From Blattamonas nauphoetae (lineage: Eukaryota; Preaxostyla; Oxymonadida): a DNA stretch of 64,000 nt. The stretch is taken from contig JARBJD010000057.1 in NCBI GenBank assembly GCA_033064195.1, positions 62,001 to 126,000 of the forward strand. The letters run 5' to 3'. Under the pieces are notes generated by a model, which saw only the letters and a program-made list of their open reading frames with translations, searched no databases and was not told the DNA's origin. Position 1 is the stretch's first letter, and the number at the start of each line of letters is the position of its first letter. Below, in pieces: positions 8,901-18,619 of the stretch. The translations under genes were made by a program, and so were the position numbers.

Positions 8901-11121
8901 GAGTGACAGAGAAGAGTGTGTAGATCGTGTTGAACGACAGAACTGGCAATTCTCCAAAAATCGAAACTGAACTGATGCTCGAGTTTCTCTCATCACTCAA
9001 ATCATCCGGAAATGAAACCTCAAACGAAGGACCACTTTCTGAGTTCAGTGTCACTGTGTACGATCCTTTCGCCATCTGTCGTCCTCGCAGGGTGATCGAG
9101 GTTGTGTTCCCACTCGATTCCAACTCGACCCAAATCCCAATAATTCGTGCTGGTTCGGAAGGAGTGGTGAAGGTGAGAGTGTTGGTTCGTCGAACTTCTG
9201 ATACAGTTCCACTTTTCACACGCTCAACTTTGATGATGGTGTATTGTGTCAACCAGTCCAGTCTTCCAATCGCACTCGACGGATAAAGAGGAGCATCCCC
9301 TGTCAGAGTGGCCGAGTTGGTGCGAGACAGCGAGATGTTGATCGGCGACCCAGTGCTCTGAACAAGCATCGAATACGATCCTTCCAGAAGCGTCACTCCA
9401 TTCACTGTGATCCGAGTTGTGTTCGCATCTTTCAGAGTCGCTGACGCTGAGAACAGTTGAGAACCAACATCACCAGGAAGCACGAACGAGCGGAGAGAGT
9501 AAGTGGCTGACGGAAGAATCCCATTCGCTCCAGACGACACTGTTGCTGCCCCGATTGTGGAATTCTCTCCATTCGTGTCGAACCGCACGAAAACCATGCG
9601 AGGCACGAGACATCCTTCCAACAGAATCCCCATCGTCCCTCCAATCACTTCCTTCGTCCTCACTATCACCGTCGCTTCATTTCCACTGAACCTGACACTG
9701 CATGCATTGACTGTCGGTGTAGATGTGAGCTGCGGCACGAGTGTGCTGTCAGATGTGTCCGTCGCCTGAAAATACACATTCGGTGATCCCGACGTCGAAT
9801 CGCAGTTGGTGATCTTGGACGAGACTTCAGCGTTCGTGAGTGTCTGGAAAAAGACGTCTTTCGAGCCTGGCACCTCAGGAGCTGAACACCCTCTAAAGAA
9901 GAGATACGCTAGTGTTGAGATTGTAACATCGTTGTAAAATCCGATTGTTCCTCTCTTCAGCGCTTTACAGTCAACAAAAGAGCAGTTGGAGATTGTGGAA
10001 GTCGATTGAAAATAAACATTGACGGCAGAATCAAGGTGGGCCTCTCCTTTCTCGAAGAAGGAATCGGTGATCAAGACGCTCTGAGGACGGGATGCAAAGA
10101 TACTCCCTCCACAATTGCTTATGTTCCCGATAGTCTTGCATTCAGTGAAAGACGTCATCTCGACTGTCAGCGTGTTTGTGTTGGAATTAGGCGGGTAAAC
10201 GAAGATTGCGCCTCCATCGTCGTTCTGATTGGTGAGATTGCAGATGTGGAAGGAGCATTGAGTGATGGTGAGCGAGGTGGCACTTCGGATGGAGATCGCT
10301 GAACCACCATCGTGAACAGTTAAGGCGGCTGTCATTTCTTTGAAAGTGCAGGAGGTGAAGGTCGACGAGGTGATTGTTGATGTTGTTGGATAATCGAAGC
10401 GCTGTCCCTGTGTGTAGTCCTCGTTTGCATACGAGTCTTCTGCGTTCGATTGGCGGATGCACGACGAGAAGGAGGTGTTCAGGCTGTGAAGGTCGCCTCC
10501 AACATTCACATCCAGCATCGTCGTCCCACTGTCGTGATTCGAGCAGTGTGTCACACAACACCCAACAACGTCCTGTCGCATCAGACTCCCAAATCTGTTC
10601 CCGTTCTCAGAAAATGGAGTTCGTTGGCTGGTCACGTTCAAAAGCGAAGACGAGGTGAGCTTCGTGTTTATTCTGAAATTGGCGGAGTTGAAGTCTGACC
10701 GTTCCTCATTTCGCATTCCAAACGAGAAAAGCGGGCCTGAACCGATCGGAAAGTGCACATCGCTGAAATCGAGCGAAGATCCAACAACACAAATCTCTTC
10801 GCCTCCAAATCCTTCAGCATGCAGTTTTTGGTTCTTTTCATCACTTCTTTCGACATGTGAGTCATCAACGTCTGAAATGTCTCGATATTGTGCGAAGTCC
10901 ACAAGTGGAAGCAAATTGGTCACTTTGGAATGGTGCGAACAAGCTATGATCTGAATGGTTGTCGGTTGTTCTCCATCGCTGTTTGAGACCACAAACGGCG
11001 AGTGATGGACGTTCGAAATGATTTCCGAATCACGAACCATCAAGTTGGACGATGACACGTGTGAAACAATTGTGTTCGGTTCTTCAGCGTGGAGTATCCA
11101 GGAATGAAGTGAGACAGAACT
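5956..11121 (-). CDS. Beta-helix receptor pseudokinase, main body (5' part is at 11982-12324)
   Basis: With the 5' piece this forms one gene of about 1,834 aa, interrupted by a TIR element. In order: beta-helix coils rich in Asn, Ser and Cys (SFSSC, SFHIC, GGAIF, SFTEC, SFFEKG); repeated beta-sandwich modules each opened by EPARI or EPARV; a beta-helix initiator (RFCGTSERACSSMDSA); a membrane-proximal module (RRNIRC, SLSGGDG, SPLFVPSL); a transmembrane helix near residue 1,456; a Lys-rich stop-transfer; and a kinase-like C-lobe. That lobe has LSSHFVLFD where HRD should be, no DFG, then RWRAPEA and CLSLDPSLRPN. Likely a type I surface protein signalling through a non-catalytic domain (inference). 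The first 63 bases, before the first possible start, read in frame with the 5' piece. Confidence 0.88.
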   Translation of the reverse strand, partial: SSVSLHSWILHAEEPNTIVSHVSSSNLMVRDSEIISNVHHSPFVVSNSDGEQPTTIQIIACSHHSKVTNLLPLVDFAQYRDISDVDDSHVERSDEKNQKLHAEGFGGEEICVVGSSLDFSDVHFPIGSGPLFSFGMRNEERSDFNSANFRINTKLTSSSLLNVTSQRTPFSENGNRFGSLMRQDVVGCCVTHCSNHDSGTTMLDVNVGGDLHSLNTSFSSCIRQSNAEDSYANEDYTQGQRFDYPTTSTITSSTFTSCTFKEMTAALTVHDGGSAISIRSATSLTITQCSFHICNLTNQNDDGGAIFVYPPNSNTNTLTVEMTSFTECKTIGNISNCGGSIFASRPQSVLITDSFFEKGEAHLDSAVNVYFQSTSTISNCSFVDCKALKRGTIGFYNDVTISTLAYLFFRGCSAPEVPGSKDVFFQTLTNAEVSSKITNCDSTSGSPNVYFQATDTSDSTLVPQLTSTPTVNACSVRFSGNEATVIVRTKEVIGGTMGILLEGCLVPRMVFVRFDTNGENSTIGAATVSSGANGILPSATYSLRSFVLPGDVGSQLFSASATLKDANTTRITVNGVTLLEGSYSMLVQSTGSPINISLSRTNSATLTGDAPLYPSSAIGRLDWLTQYTIIKVERVKSGTVSEVRRTNTLTFTTPSEPARIIGIWVELESSGNTTSITLRGRQMAKGSYTVTLNSESGPSFEVSFPDDLSDERNSSISSVSIFGELPVLSFNTIYTLFSVTPISSPSDHLLIDADPNYFVIAEPARVISTFPVLSSDLQTVTISLTGRAFNFTSFTTQLQVTSPTTSSPFTTTATRMSNEELTLTLPILSGTPSLTFGDEITILSLKNGSVDVILDCSTILIPHPPKVTSAECRFVNSLHTTITIELNGTDLPLHTPFLVTLDSGDDFEITFDSTLKGSTAEMAVGWPDSLQYSRTYRIVSIMNEVTSQAVFVEDPVTFSIGPAPSPIIVFCDSSSSDSSRFCGTSERACSSMDSAWKMGRVTGSLDVSIRIKQNASLSNTVSCVAGGVVVVEKGTFVEPTLRIPWSAWMGEKGMIVVSSDGLFELRDVDVVIESTLPSFVFLFASHSTLIIKDGSFVGPSDSTPSTDNDEDDSDSSVCSWETGIIQLENCSTRIDNTKFSSLQQGAINMKDGNLSIQTSAFSDNTPSPDLASGARRNIRCSDEGSVDIKTLSGGDGLTENPSPWMSIENCSLTGGAAKTQSPLFVPSLESGSKSILNKSSKSFTVTICGDSLFPCDLSLEVFEMQKNKAEGKSQLVDLTAESTTSFTESTITLSLSQSQLDLEASLEWRGRLVFGNGARTNSSFVIQQNTADRFAQSVKDNMKWWIPLVVALSTALIVFIFVVVCCLRRQSKKKKDDKLLDPKTSEMDGLPPEKIEIVEDWKYNLPHDSLLGAVQSEGNFSKADTSNDHQHTWISAQETKETGQAESCVDGVVMLEGDAMQLKPVNRQDTLFNRLHSTPKIPLAKLQTAKQIARALTELQKVSPLFTLLSCLSSHFVLFDSNGNVELRLTDGKEGKQADLIQGAQDPPIQPQPLAPVPFHALNHHHISHLIQSELNTLTLTTQPSQESSSGEGFELLRWRAPEATANVGEPAKEFDHGKAAVFSLGLILFEIESETVPLSEMDAVNANRHLGTGHLPKMELIQNDGLFELITSCLSLDPSLRPNLDSIESKLDSVEFSNPDHQKVDSSPTKPDLFIKSDKG
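6021..7254 (-). repeat. Inverted repeat arm B (pairs with 1-1234)
   Basis: This is the reverse complement of 1-1234 with about five substitutions noted by eye. It covers the transmembrane helix and the whole pseudokinase lobe. The two copies diverge abruptly at the final dozen codons: here the tail reads DHQKVDSSPTKPDLFIKSDKG with a break in homology after SNP, whereas copy A ends ANNQIAFC. High identity in the coding part against about 70 percent in the flanking intergenic part suggests gene conversion of the coding part. Confidence 0.95.
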
Positions 11122-11145
11122 GGGCGATTCTAAATGAAAGGTCGC
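11122..11145 (+). repeat. Left terminal inverted repeat of the TIR element
   Basis: Begins GGGCGATTCT and ends AAAGGTCGC; 19-20 of 24 positions match the right end in reverse complement. It immediately follows the target copy AACT. Confidence 0.8.
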
Positions 11146-11957
11146 CTCCGTTTTATCTCCATCCCCACTCTATATATCGTAAAGAAAACAGCAGAGTTCA
11201 CATAAACATCCTCTCTCTCCCCGTTTAAGGTTTGAATTACCAGATTTTCCCATTTTCACTCACTTTTTTCCAGATTCCAAGTTCAGGTGACTCCTTCTTC
11301 ATCACACGGTATTCATTTGTCAGATTCGTGATTGAACCGACCTAATACCGTGCATTACATGTGATTCTCCTGGTTTGTGTCATATATTTCGTTCACACTG
11401 ACAGACACTCAGCACTTTTTTGAGGCGAGACAGATTGTTTCTCACAGCCAGAAGACAATCTGTACACTTGCACTGTGTGATATTTTCTCCAGTTTTCACT
11501 CGCGATCGGAACTTTTTTCACAAATTTCTCGTCTTATAGATCACAAACGGGCACTGACTCTTTGTTCGCCCTACTCTTCCTCTAATTCCCATCAAATACC
11601 GTTTTGAATCAAGAGATACCTCAAAGCACCTCTGTTAGACATGTTCCGCCAATCTTGAAGACTAAATTCATCATGATTGTTGATTTTGCCATTCAGAACT
11701 TTTCGTGTCTTTTTCTACAATAGATGTCTTTGTGTTGGTTCTCTCACACAGAATGAGCGTTTTATGTAGTTTTCCATCGTTTCTCTGTTTTCGAACAGAT
11801 TCTGTGACAAAAAGTGTGCACTATTGTCTTCAACAAAAAAGGACGATATCGAACGCGATCGAACTTAAAATTCAATAATTTCCCTATTTCTTGTCTACTG
11901 AAATAAAGAACGGTAATTGGGCAAAAAATGAATTTTTGGGACGCACATTAGTGTTTT

Positions 11958-11981
11958 GCGACCTTTCAAAGAGAATCGCCC
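11958..11981 (-). repeat. Right terminal inverted repeat of the TIR element
   Basis: Begins GCGACCTTTC and ends AGAATCGCCC, the inverse of the left end, and is followed directly by the second target copy AACT at 11982-11985. Confidence 0.8.
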
Positions 11982-12324
11982 AACTGTTCCTCACATTCAG
12001 CATGCACATTGGACCGTTGACCCTTGAAATTTTGTTGTATTTCGAAGAGTCTTCGGGTACGGAGGGAGTTGACTTGATATTCGAGCTGTGATGCAGTTCT
12101 GAGTTGCTTCCAACGAGAGTCAGTGTTGTGGATGTCAGCAGGTGATCGCATGCGTGATATGAGCGAAGAGCTGTGTGAAGTGTGAATTCATTACTTGAAA
12201 CTGGTGAATGAATGTTTGAACGGAGGAAATCTGCAAGGGAGAGCACTGGGTCAGGTGCATGATTTGAGGTTGAAACCACAGCTATCTGGAGAATCGTCCA
12301 GGAGAGAAGCATGACTCGATTCAT
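11982..12324 (-). CDS. 5' coding part of the receptor pseudokinase split by the TIR element
   Basis: The start at 12324 gives a clear signal peptide (MNRVMLLSWTILQIAVVSTSN). About 113 codons in all include TTLTLVGSNSEL and finish at MLNVRN. The paralogue at 12984-18242 has the same layout: signal peptide, a short N-terminal region, then MIDVQNSSLTLRSW. The frame here reads on into the element for about 33 codons before a stop. With the element in place the mature transcript would give only a 146-aa secreted fragment, unless the element is spliced or excised. No GT-AG pair I could find removes the element and restores frame. Confidence 0.78.
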
Positions 12325-12983
12325 CAGTGATTCCGGAAAACCATCTCTTAAGGGTCATCTCGAAGTGTCTGTGAGAAATAGGCTCTCATATCGCCAGTTC
12401 TATTTCCGTTTTTGCGAGGCCCCAAACGAAGTTGTTTGTCTTCCTGAAACAGAATCAAGTCAAGAAATGAAACAAGTTTTCAAGTACTTAACTTGAAGGT
12501 TGTTGATGAATCGATTTCGTCCTTCAACAAGGTGTCACAAAACGATCAAACCATTCACCGTTGTTTTTTGCCAACCTTTCGTGATTCAAGTAGTTCTCAT
12601 ACAATCTTCTGAAATGACATCGCAGAACTCACGCCATCAGGATGATCAAAGAAGAGTATGGCAAATGAAAGAGGGAAAGAACAGCTGAGTTGTCTTGAGT
12701 GACACAAATGATGGAGTTATTTGTCGGTCCCCACAACATAAGGTCTGGACCGAAGTTGTGTCGGAAGGAGTGGAGAAATGAATGAGAAGGTACGACAGGT
12801 TGTGTGGTGTTCGCTTAGACGACAGGAAGAGAGCTCATTGATCGATATTTTTTTGATCATGGAGTTGAAAGATGGAGGTGGGTGAGAAATGAAGAGAGAT
12901 TTGGTGGAGTTCTGGAATCGTATGGACGAATGTGGTCGTCGGTGACTTTCGAGACAGTTCGACAGGTGGCTGACGAATGATAT
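12325..12983. other. Intergenic, no gene seen
   Basis: This holds the upstream region of the receptor gene starting at 12324 and the 3' flank of the gene ending at 12984. I see no ORF with family resemblance and no repeat. Confidence 0.5.
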
Positions 12984-15900
12984 TCATTGGAGGTTGTGGT
13001 GTTTAGAATTCTGGGAACAGCTGAGAGAAGGGTTTTGAGATGGATTGAGGTTCGTTGTTGAGAGGATCGGTTTTGGTGAGAGGGGGAATGGAGAGAATTC
13101 TTTGGTGGTTTGGGAACTTGGGTGGAAAGGCCTGTGATGTCGTGTCAGAGTTCGTCGGTGGTTTCTTCCATTCCATGAGACACAGCTGTCGACAAGAACG
13201 TTCTGTAGCAACGAAACATCTTTGCGGTTTCCAACTTTCCCACTCCCAATTCGAACAACCAACGTGGCTCCCTTCTTCGGTGATTCTCTCTTTCCTTCCA
13301 CTGTCCCACATTCGGAGAACACACATTTTGAGATCTCCGTCTTCTCTTGTGAAGTCTCAACCACAATCACTCCCATCCCATCTCCCACTTCCCCATTCTC
13401 AACTCGCTGGGTCGACACAAACACACAATCCCTCATTTCAAAGTGTGATTCGATTGATTTCGAGGAGAATCTGACAAGTTCAGCATTTCGCGTCCCAACT
13501 CCAATGAATCTGCTCTCTGCCATCTCAAATGACACGTCCTTCTTCGACGATGAGCAGTTCACCAGAATCGTCTCTGACTCCATCTCAACTCCCTCCATCG
13601 CAATCTGCTCAACTGACAGCGATCCTCCCAACCAAGAGACAAGCCCTATCCCAACTCCCTCTCCCTTCCACGCCTCCACAATCACTACAGAACGCACCAC
13701 ACACTCCCCAAAGCCACTCACGACACTTCCCATTCTCCTCTCTCCCAGCAGCGGTGAGCGAGGCAAGCACAACGTCACCCCGACGATCTCAATTCTTCCT
13801 CCTGACACCGAGATCAGGTCTTCCTTTTCATGTTCTCCCATATCTCCAGACGACACCTTCAACTCGTTCTCTCCCTCAAACAAACCTCCAATCTCGAGAT
13901 TCTTCTCTCCGACGACCACTCTTCCTCCAAAGCCTCCTGATTCGTCAATCTTCACAACCACCCTCTCAATTCCTGCTTCTTCTCCCACCCTCCATCCAGC
14001 CATCACAGAACCGCACGGATTCCCAATCGTCCCACATTCCTCTGTCGCATCACTTCCTCCTTCTCTCACAACAACCTCGACCATTGTGCGTTCCTTCGTC
14101 GTCAGCGAGAGTGTTCCCGAAAGAAGAACCAGACCACCATCGTCTCGAATGGGTTTGATCTCTGTCAGTGTGTATGTTGTGTTGTGCTTCAACTGTCCTT
14201 TCTGTCCAATCGACACTGCTTCTGATTCACCTTCTGTTGATGTCTTGAATGTCACAGTGAACCTGATCGAATCGTTCAGTGTGACTTCAAACTTTGGTCC
14301 AACTTCGAAATCTGTCCCTCTCACGTGGATCTTGCACATGCTCTGGAGAGAGTTCACAAACACCGAATCGATCGAAGTGACACGTGGGGGTGCAGGAATG
14401 CGGACAGTGATTCCAGAGTCGACGAAAAGTGTGCTTGGTTCGTCAGGTTTCAGGCAGACTACGTATTCTCCTTCGTATTCCAGATGTGCCTCATTTTGAT
14501 CCTCAGAAACTAAGAAGTCTGCTTCGCAACGTGTTTCTGAAAGTTGTCGCGTTGACGATGATTTCCAGAAAGTGCCCCCAAACGACACCCAAATCGACCC
14601 GAGTGAACCTGTCAGCGCTCTCCCCTCGAATGTGATTGTCACTTTTGATCTGTCTTTGTTGAGAACAGCTCCAGTGCACGAGCAAATGCGAGCTGGCTCG
14701 TTCGGTGTTACGAATACACACGTTTCTGTTTCGACGAGGATCGACGCTCCACCAACCACTTTCATCCAATCCACAGAATACGAGTGGCCATACTTCAATT
14801 TCGCGTCGTCGAAGGGATACAGAGGGAGGACGACAAGGTTTTGTGTCGACGAGGCAGCAGTGAAAGAGAACGTGGTTTCCTGTGCTGTATTGGATGATGA
14901 GAGAGGTGTTCCTGTCTCTTTAATTTCGTATTTTCCTCCAACTGTCAGAGAACGTGATGACAGTGTCAGTGTTGTCGAGTTCAGACCATCGTCCATGTCG
15001 GTCTTTATCTTCATAAGACGAGCTGGCTCATCGGGTGTTCGGAAGGTGAGAGATCCATCCAGAGCGAAGTGGAGTGTGTCGGATGTCAGCGATGAGATTG
15101 TGTATGTCGTCCCATATTTCAACTTCGATCCTCCAAACACAACTTCCTCTCCACTTCCGGTTGTCACTGTGTCGATCGAGACAGCAACAGTGATCGGTGT
15201 GGATTGACCTTGCTCAACAAAAGTGAGTGTGTGTTGACCTGTCATCATTCGCAAGCCTGTCAGAGTGAAGATCACATTGTTCTTGTTCGAAGCATTCAGA
15301 ACAGTCGACACTGTCTCCAATGTTGGGCCAAGAGGCGTTTTCAGGCTGGTCTGGTTGAAGAGGACGTGATCGTACTCTTTCGTCACACTCTCAATCGAAT
15401 AAGTTGTGTTGAACTGGATTTCGGAAGGAAGACCAGCTTTGATCGTTCCTGTTCCTGTTGTGTCGTCGTGAAACGTGATCTCGAAGGATTTGGACGAAGA
15501 GAGGGCGACGACGAATGTTTCGAGAGATGGAAGGTCCCATCCTTCCACAGAAATCGAAAACGAGTCTGATGAGCATTCAGATGGAAGAACGAAGGAGGTG
15601 ATCACAGGAGGATACGGAACAGGGAAAGAGAGATCAGAGTCAATCACAATCGGGACTGAGTTGATCGTTGCAGATTCGACATTGTACATATCCCCAAACG
15701 AGAGATAATCGAGATGCTCTTCCCATGCCACTTCGAACTCTGCCAAGCATTCAGATGGGGAGATAATGAACAGTTGACCTTCCACGAACATGTCTATGCT
15801 TCTCAATTTGACACGAACGGTTCCTGCTCCATTTGGAAGTGAGGATGCAGTAAAGGATACATAGAGAGCATCTAATCTTGAATTCAGATCAACTCTTCTC

Positions 15901-18242
15901 GCTGTCATGATGCGAGCTGGTTCGGTCGGAGTTCTGAACTTGATTGTTTTTGACAGTGGAACAGAAATCTCGGTGAGTGAACTCGGTGGGAGACACATCA
16001 CTTTCTTGACTTCGTATTCTGTCTCCCATTCCAGCCTTTCCGACGTGTCCAAAGGATGAAGAAGGGCTTCTCCAGAAAGAGTCATTGAGTCTGAGCGAGA
16101 GAGTGAGATGTTGAAAGTGTCGTATCCGTTTTGGATCAGCATCGAGTAACTCCCTTCTCCCAAGTTGATCCCAAGGAGAACGAGTTTTGTTGTGTTGGCA
16201 TCTTTCAGTGTGGAGATGGCAGCAGTGACTGAGCTCGACACGAAACAGCTCGCCGCGACAGACGACACGTGAAGTGAATAAGTTGCTTCTGGAAGAACCC
16301 CATTCACTCCCGACGACACTTCTGCTGATCCCGACATGGATAGGACGGAAGCACTGCCAAACTGAACATGAATCAGACGAGGCACATTCGACCCTTTCAG
16401 CAATATCCCCATCGTTCCCTTCACAGCTGGATTCGCTGATGCTGTCACAGTCGCCGTGTTCCCACTGAATGTCACTTTCACTGTCACTTGTGGAGTTGAA
16501 GAGGGGGTTGGAACCAGCGCACTTCCATCCCCATACTCGCCGGATTCAGATGCGAGGTAGATGCGAGGAACGGCAGATGTGGAATCGCATGATTTGACTG
16601 TGTTTGTGTTCACTTTATCGTTCCACATGGCATCGAAGAGGACATCGCTGGGATCTGCAGATCCAGACGATGAACACCCTCGAAATTGGAGGAACGAGAA
16701 ATCAATCGAAGAAGGGTAATGGACACCCATCGCGCCTCCAAGTGTCGCTGAAGTGCACGAGACGAAGGCACAGTTGGAGAGAGTGGCGGGTTGGAAATTC
16801 CAGATGGAGACAGCTCCGTCACATGCGAGTGATTTGCTCTTCTCGAAAAAGCAGTTCGAGATGGAAAGTGGTGATTTGGAGTCACAAGACAAACTGCCCC
16901 CAAAAGTGCCGCCCGTCCCAGAGACACCACACTCCGTGAAAGAACACGAAGAGAGAGAGACGGGACAGTCAGCACGAGAATCCCACAACCGAACCGCTCC
17001 TCCATCGTCCCCCTGCGTCGGACACGTGCATTTGTGGAAGAAGCACTGAGTGATGGTCAGAGACGATGCTGTGTTGAACAGGTTGATCGCTGACCCTCCC
17101 TCGTTGGTGGACACGGTGAGTGTCATGGAGTTGAAAGTGCAGAGGGAGAACCGCACGGAGGTCGTGGCTGAGGGGTATTTCAGGACGGTTCGTCCGATGT
17201 GGGTTTTGGTGATGTTTTCGTGTTTGATGTCGATTTCGGAATTTGGGGTTCGAACACAGGACGAGAAGGAGGTGTTCAGGCAAGCAAGATTCCCTCCCAG
17301 TCGAGTTCCACACAGTGCTGTCCCCATGTCGTGGTTCGTGCTCCGATGAACACTGCATCCAACCACTCTCTCCCACACCCAACTCCCCTCCCCTCTTTCC
17401 TTTTCGTAGTCCCACCGAGAATTGCTTGTCACGTTCTCAAAGGTGCTTCGAGTCAAAACTGTCTCAATCCCTCCAATAAAGTTGGAGTTGTCGTTTTCTG
17501 ACAATATCCTCCCGTCGAACGAAAAAAGAGGGCCAGTTCCGAGCGGAAAGTGGGTGGAAGCAAACGAGAGACCGACTCCGGTGATTAACTCTCTTTCCCT
17601 CCATCCGCTTGCTAATGTATCCTCATTCGGCTTCAAATGTCCAAAATTGTGGTTTCTTTGTTCATACACTCTTCTAACAAGTGGAAGAATCGCTTTCGGG
17701 GTCGATGATTTGTGATGGCTCCCAACGATCATAATTTGACTCTCCCCGCTTCCACCCGAGTCTGCAAGCAGAAATCCCGCACATTCCATATTTGACAGGA
17801 TTTCGCTATCGAATAGGTCAACGGACGACCGTAGAACCACACAGATTGTTGTTCCAGTCTCTCCTGCGTCCAGTCTCCATGATCGCAGCGTTAATGAACT
17901 ATTCTGCACGTCTATCATCCATCTTTCAGGATGTTTTTGCTTTGTGGTTGATTGTAAAACGCGTTTTTCAGGATCTCGATTTCGTTGATTTTGGAGATTC
18001 CCTCTGTGCGTCAGCCATGTATTGTTTCCATTTAGTTCGAGTGATTTCGATATAATCACAATCCCATTCGTCAAGTATAATCCATAATCAAACGAGAGAC
18101 GCTTTGATTCTGAGTTTGATGCCAAATTAAAGTGGGCATGTTTCTTCCCGTAGACAACATCAAAATCTTGGTGCTGTTGATCATCAGAAAAAAGGATGCT
18201 GCAAAGTAATATAAAGAGTTGAGTTGTTGATGAGATCATCAC
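12984..18242 (-). CDS. Large secreted beta-helix / beta-sandwich surface protein without kinase-like tail
   Basis: 1,752 aa in one exon. It starts with a signal peptide (MMISSTTQLFILLCSILFS). The N-terminal third is right-handed beta-helix (SFSSC, CTFNSM, CFFHKC, SFTEC, CFFEKSK, FVSCTSA). Next come about six beta-sandwich modules with EPARI, EPARL or EPARIC openers and L-x-Y/H-x-T-Y-x-I signatures (LKYGTTYTISS, LKHNTTYTLTE). A second beta-helix starts at EECGTIGNPCGSVMAGW. It ends with about 70 Pro/Ser/Asn-rich residues lacking any beta-helix pattern and has no transmembrane helix. It is therefore a soluble or shed member, or its 3' end has been replaced relative to its receptor relatives (inference). 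It is the best intact paralogue for judging the gene at 5956-12324. Confidence 0.85.
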   Translation of the reverse strand: MMISSTTQLFILLCSILFSDDQQHQDFDVVYGKKHAHFNLASNSESKRLSFDYGLYLTNGIVIISKSLELNGNNTWLTHRGNLQNQRNRDPEKRVLQSTTKQKHPERWMIDVQNSSLTLRSWRLDAGETGTTICVVLRSSVDLFDSEILSNMECAGFLLADSGGSGESQIMIVGSHHKSSTPKAILPLVRRVYEQRNHNFGHLKPNEDTLASGWRERELITGVGLSFASTHFPLGTGPLFSFDGRILSENDNSNFIGGIETVLTRSTFENVTSNSRWDYEKERGEGSWVWERVVGCSVHRSTNHDMGTALCGTRLGGNLACLNTSFSSCVRTPNSEIDIKHENITKTHIGRTVLKYPSATTSVRFSLCTFNSMTLTVSTNEGGSAINLFNTASSLTITQCFFHKCTCPTQGDDGGAVRLWDSRADCPVSLSSCSFTECGVSGTGGTFGGSLSCDSKSPLSISNCFFEKSKSLACDGAVSIWNFQPATLSNCAFVSCTSATLGGAMGVHYPSSIDFSFLQFRGCSSSGSADPSDVLFDAMWNDKVNTNTVKSCDSTSAVPRIYLASESGEYGDGSALVPTPSSTPQVTVKVTFSGNTATVTASANPAVKGTMGILLKGSNVPRLIHVQFGSASVLSMSGSAEVSSGVNGVLPEATYSLHVSSVAASCFVSSSVTAAISTLKDANTTKLVLLGINLGEGSYSMLIQNGYDTFNISLSRSDSMTLSGEALLHPLDTSERLEWETEYEVKKVMCLPPSSLTEISVPLSKTIKFRTPTEPARIMTARRVDLNSRLDALYVSFTASSLPNGAGTVRVKLRSIDMFVEGQLFIISPSECLAEFEVAWEEHLDYLSFGDMYNVESATINSVPIVIDSDLSFPVPYPPVITSFVLPSECSSDSFSISVEGWDLPSLETFVVALSSSKSFEITFHDDTTGTGTIKAGLPSEIQFNTTYSIESVTKEYDHVLFNQTSLKTPLGPTLETVSTVLNASNKNNVIFTLTGLRMMTGQHTLTFVEQGQSTPITVAVSIDTVTTGSGEEVVFGGSKLKYGTTYTISSLTSDTLHFALDGSLTFRTPDEPARLMKIKTDMDDGLNSTTLTLSSRSLTVGGKYEIKETGTPLSSSNTAQETTFSFTAASSTQNLVVLPLYPFDDAKLKYGHSYSVDWMKVVGGASILVETETCVFVTPNEPARICSCTGAVLNKDRSKVTITFEGRALTGSLGSIWVSFGGTFWKSSSTRQLSETRCEADFLVSEDQNEAHLEYEGEYVVCLKPDEPSTLFVDSGITVRIPAPPRVTSIDSVFVNSLQSMCKIHVRGTDFEVGPKFEVTLNDSIRFTVTFKTSTEGESEAVSIGQKGQLKHNTTYTLTEIKPIRDDGGLVLLSGTLSLTTKERTMVEVVVREGGSDATEECGTIGNPCGSVMAGWRVGEEAGIERVVVKIDESGGFGGRVVVGEKNLEIGGLFEGENELKVSSGDMGEHEKEDLISVSGGRIEIVGVTLCLPRSPLLGERRMGSVVSGFGECVVRSVVIVEAWKGEGVGIGLVSWLGGSLSVEQIAMEGVEMESETILVNCSSSKKDVSFEMAESRFIGVGTRNAELVRFSSKSIESHFEMRDCVFVSTQRVENGEVGDGMGVIVVETSQEKTEISKCVFSECGTVEGKRESPKKGATLVVRIGSGKVGNRKDVSLLQNVLVDSCVSWNGRNHRRTLTRHHRPFHPSSQTTKEFSPFPLSPKPILSTTNLNPSQNPSLSCSQNSKHHNLQ

Positions 18243-18619
18243 GAATGAAGTAAAATTAATTATGAGTGGGTTGAGGTTATTTTGATCCTACCCGTAGTTC
18301 ACACAATCTCCAAGCAAGCTTTTCTTGTGATCATCGCGCTGGCCATCGACGCCGTGTCCGATTTCTCGAACTACACGTTGCTCGACGGGAAAGAGTCTGC
18401 ACCGACGAGGGCGACGTGGCGCCGAAGTGCGGATCGCCGACTTGAAGAGTTTCACCGACAGGCGGATGTCGCCAGACGTGTTTAACAACGACGACTCAAT
18501 TTCAGGGACACTGGGTGGGAATGGGAATAATTCAACAATGTGACAGAGTTCCAGAACAAGTAGCTTGAACAAGGTTTAAATAAATGGCGAATAAGGGCTG
18601 AAGGAGTGAATGGAACGGG

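Larger units (their letters stand above)
11122..11981. mobile_element. 860-bp nonautonomous DNA transposon (MITE-like) inserted in the receptor gene
   Basis: The ends are inverted repeats of about 24 bp: GGGCGATTCT, five variable bases, then AAAGGTCGC at the left, and the reverse complement at the right. A 4-bp direct repeat, AACT, flanks the element (11118-11121 and 11982-11985). Deleting the element plus one AACT joins codons for NVRN-SSVSLHSW in frame, matching DVQNSSLTLRSW in the paralogue at 12984-18242. The interior has no ORF above about 76 codons, so it would need a transposase supplied elsewhere. It contains an imperfect palindrome (ACAGATTGT / ACAATCTGT) near 11432-11465. Superfamily is not assigned; 4-bp duplications fit several groups. 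Confidence 0.8.

Noticed and set aside
11122-11981. The inserted element as an ordinary GT-AG intron
   Set aside because: Candidate donors and acceptors at the ends (GTTGGG...CCCAG, GTGAGG...CCCAG) leave the reading frame shifted; only removal of the element plus a 4-bp target copy restores it.
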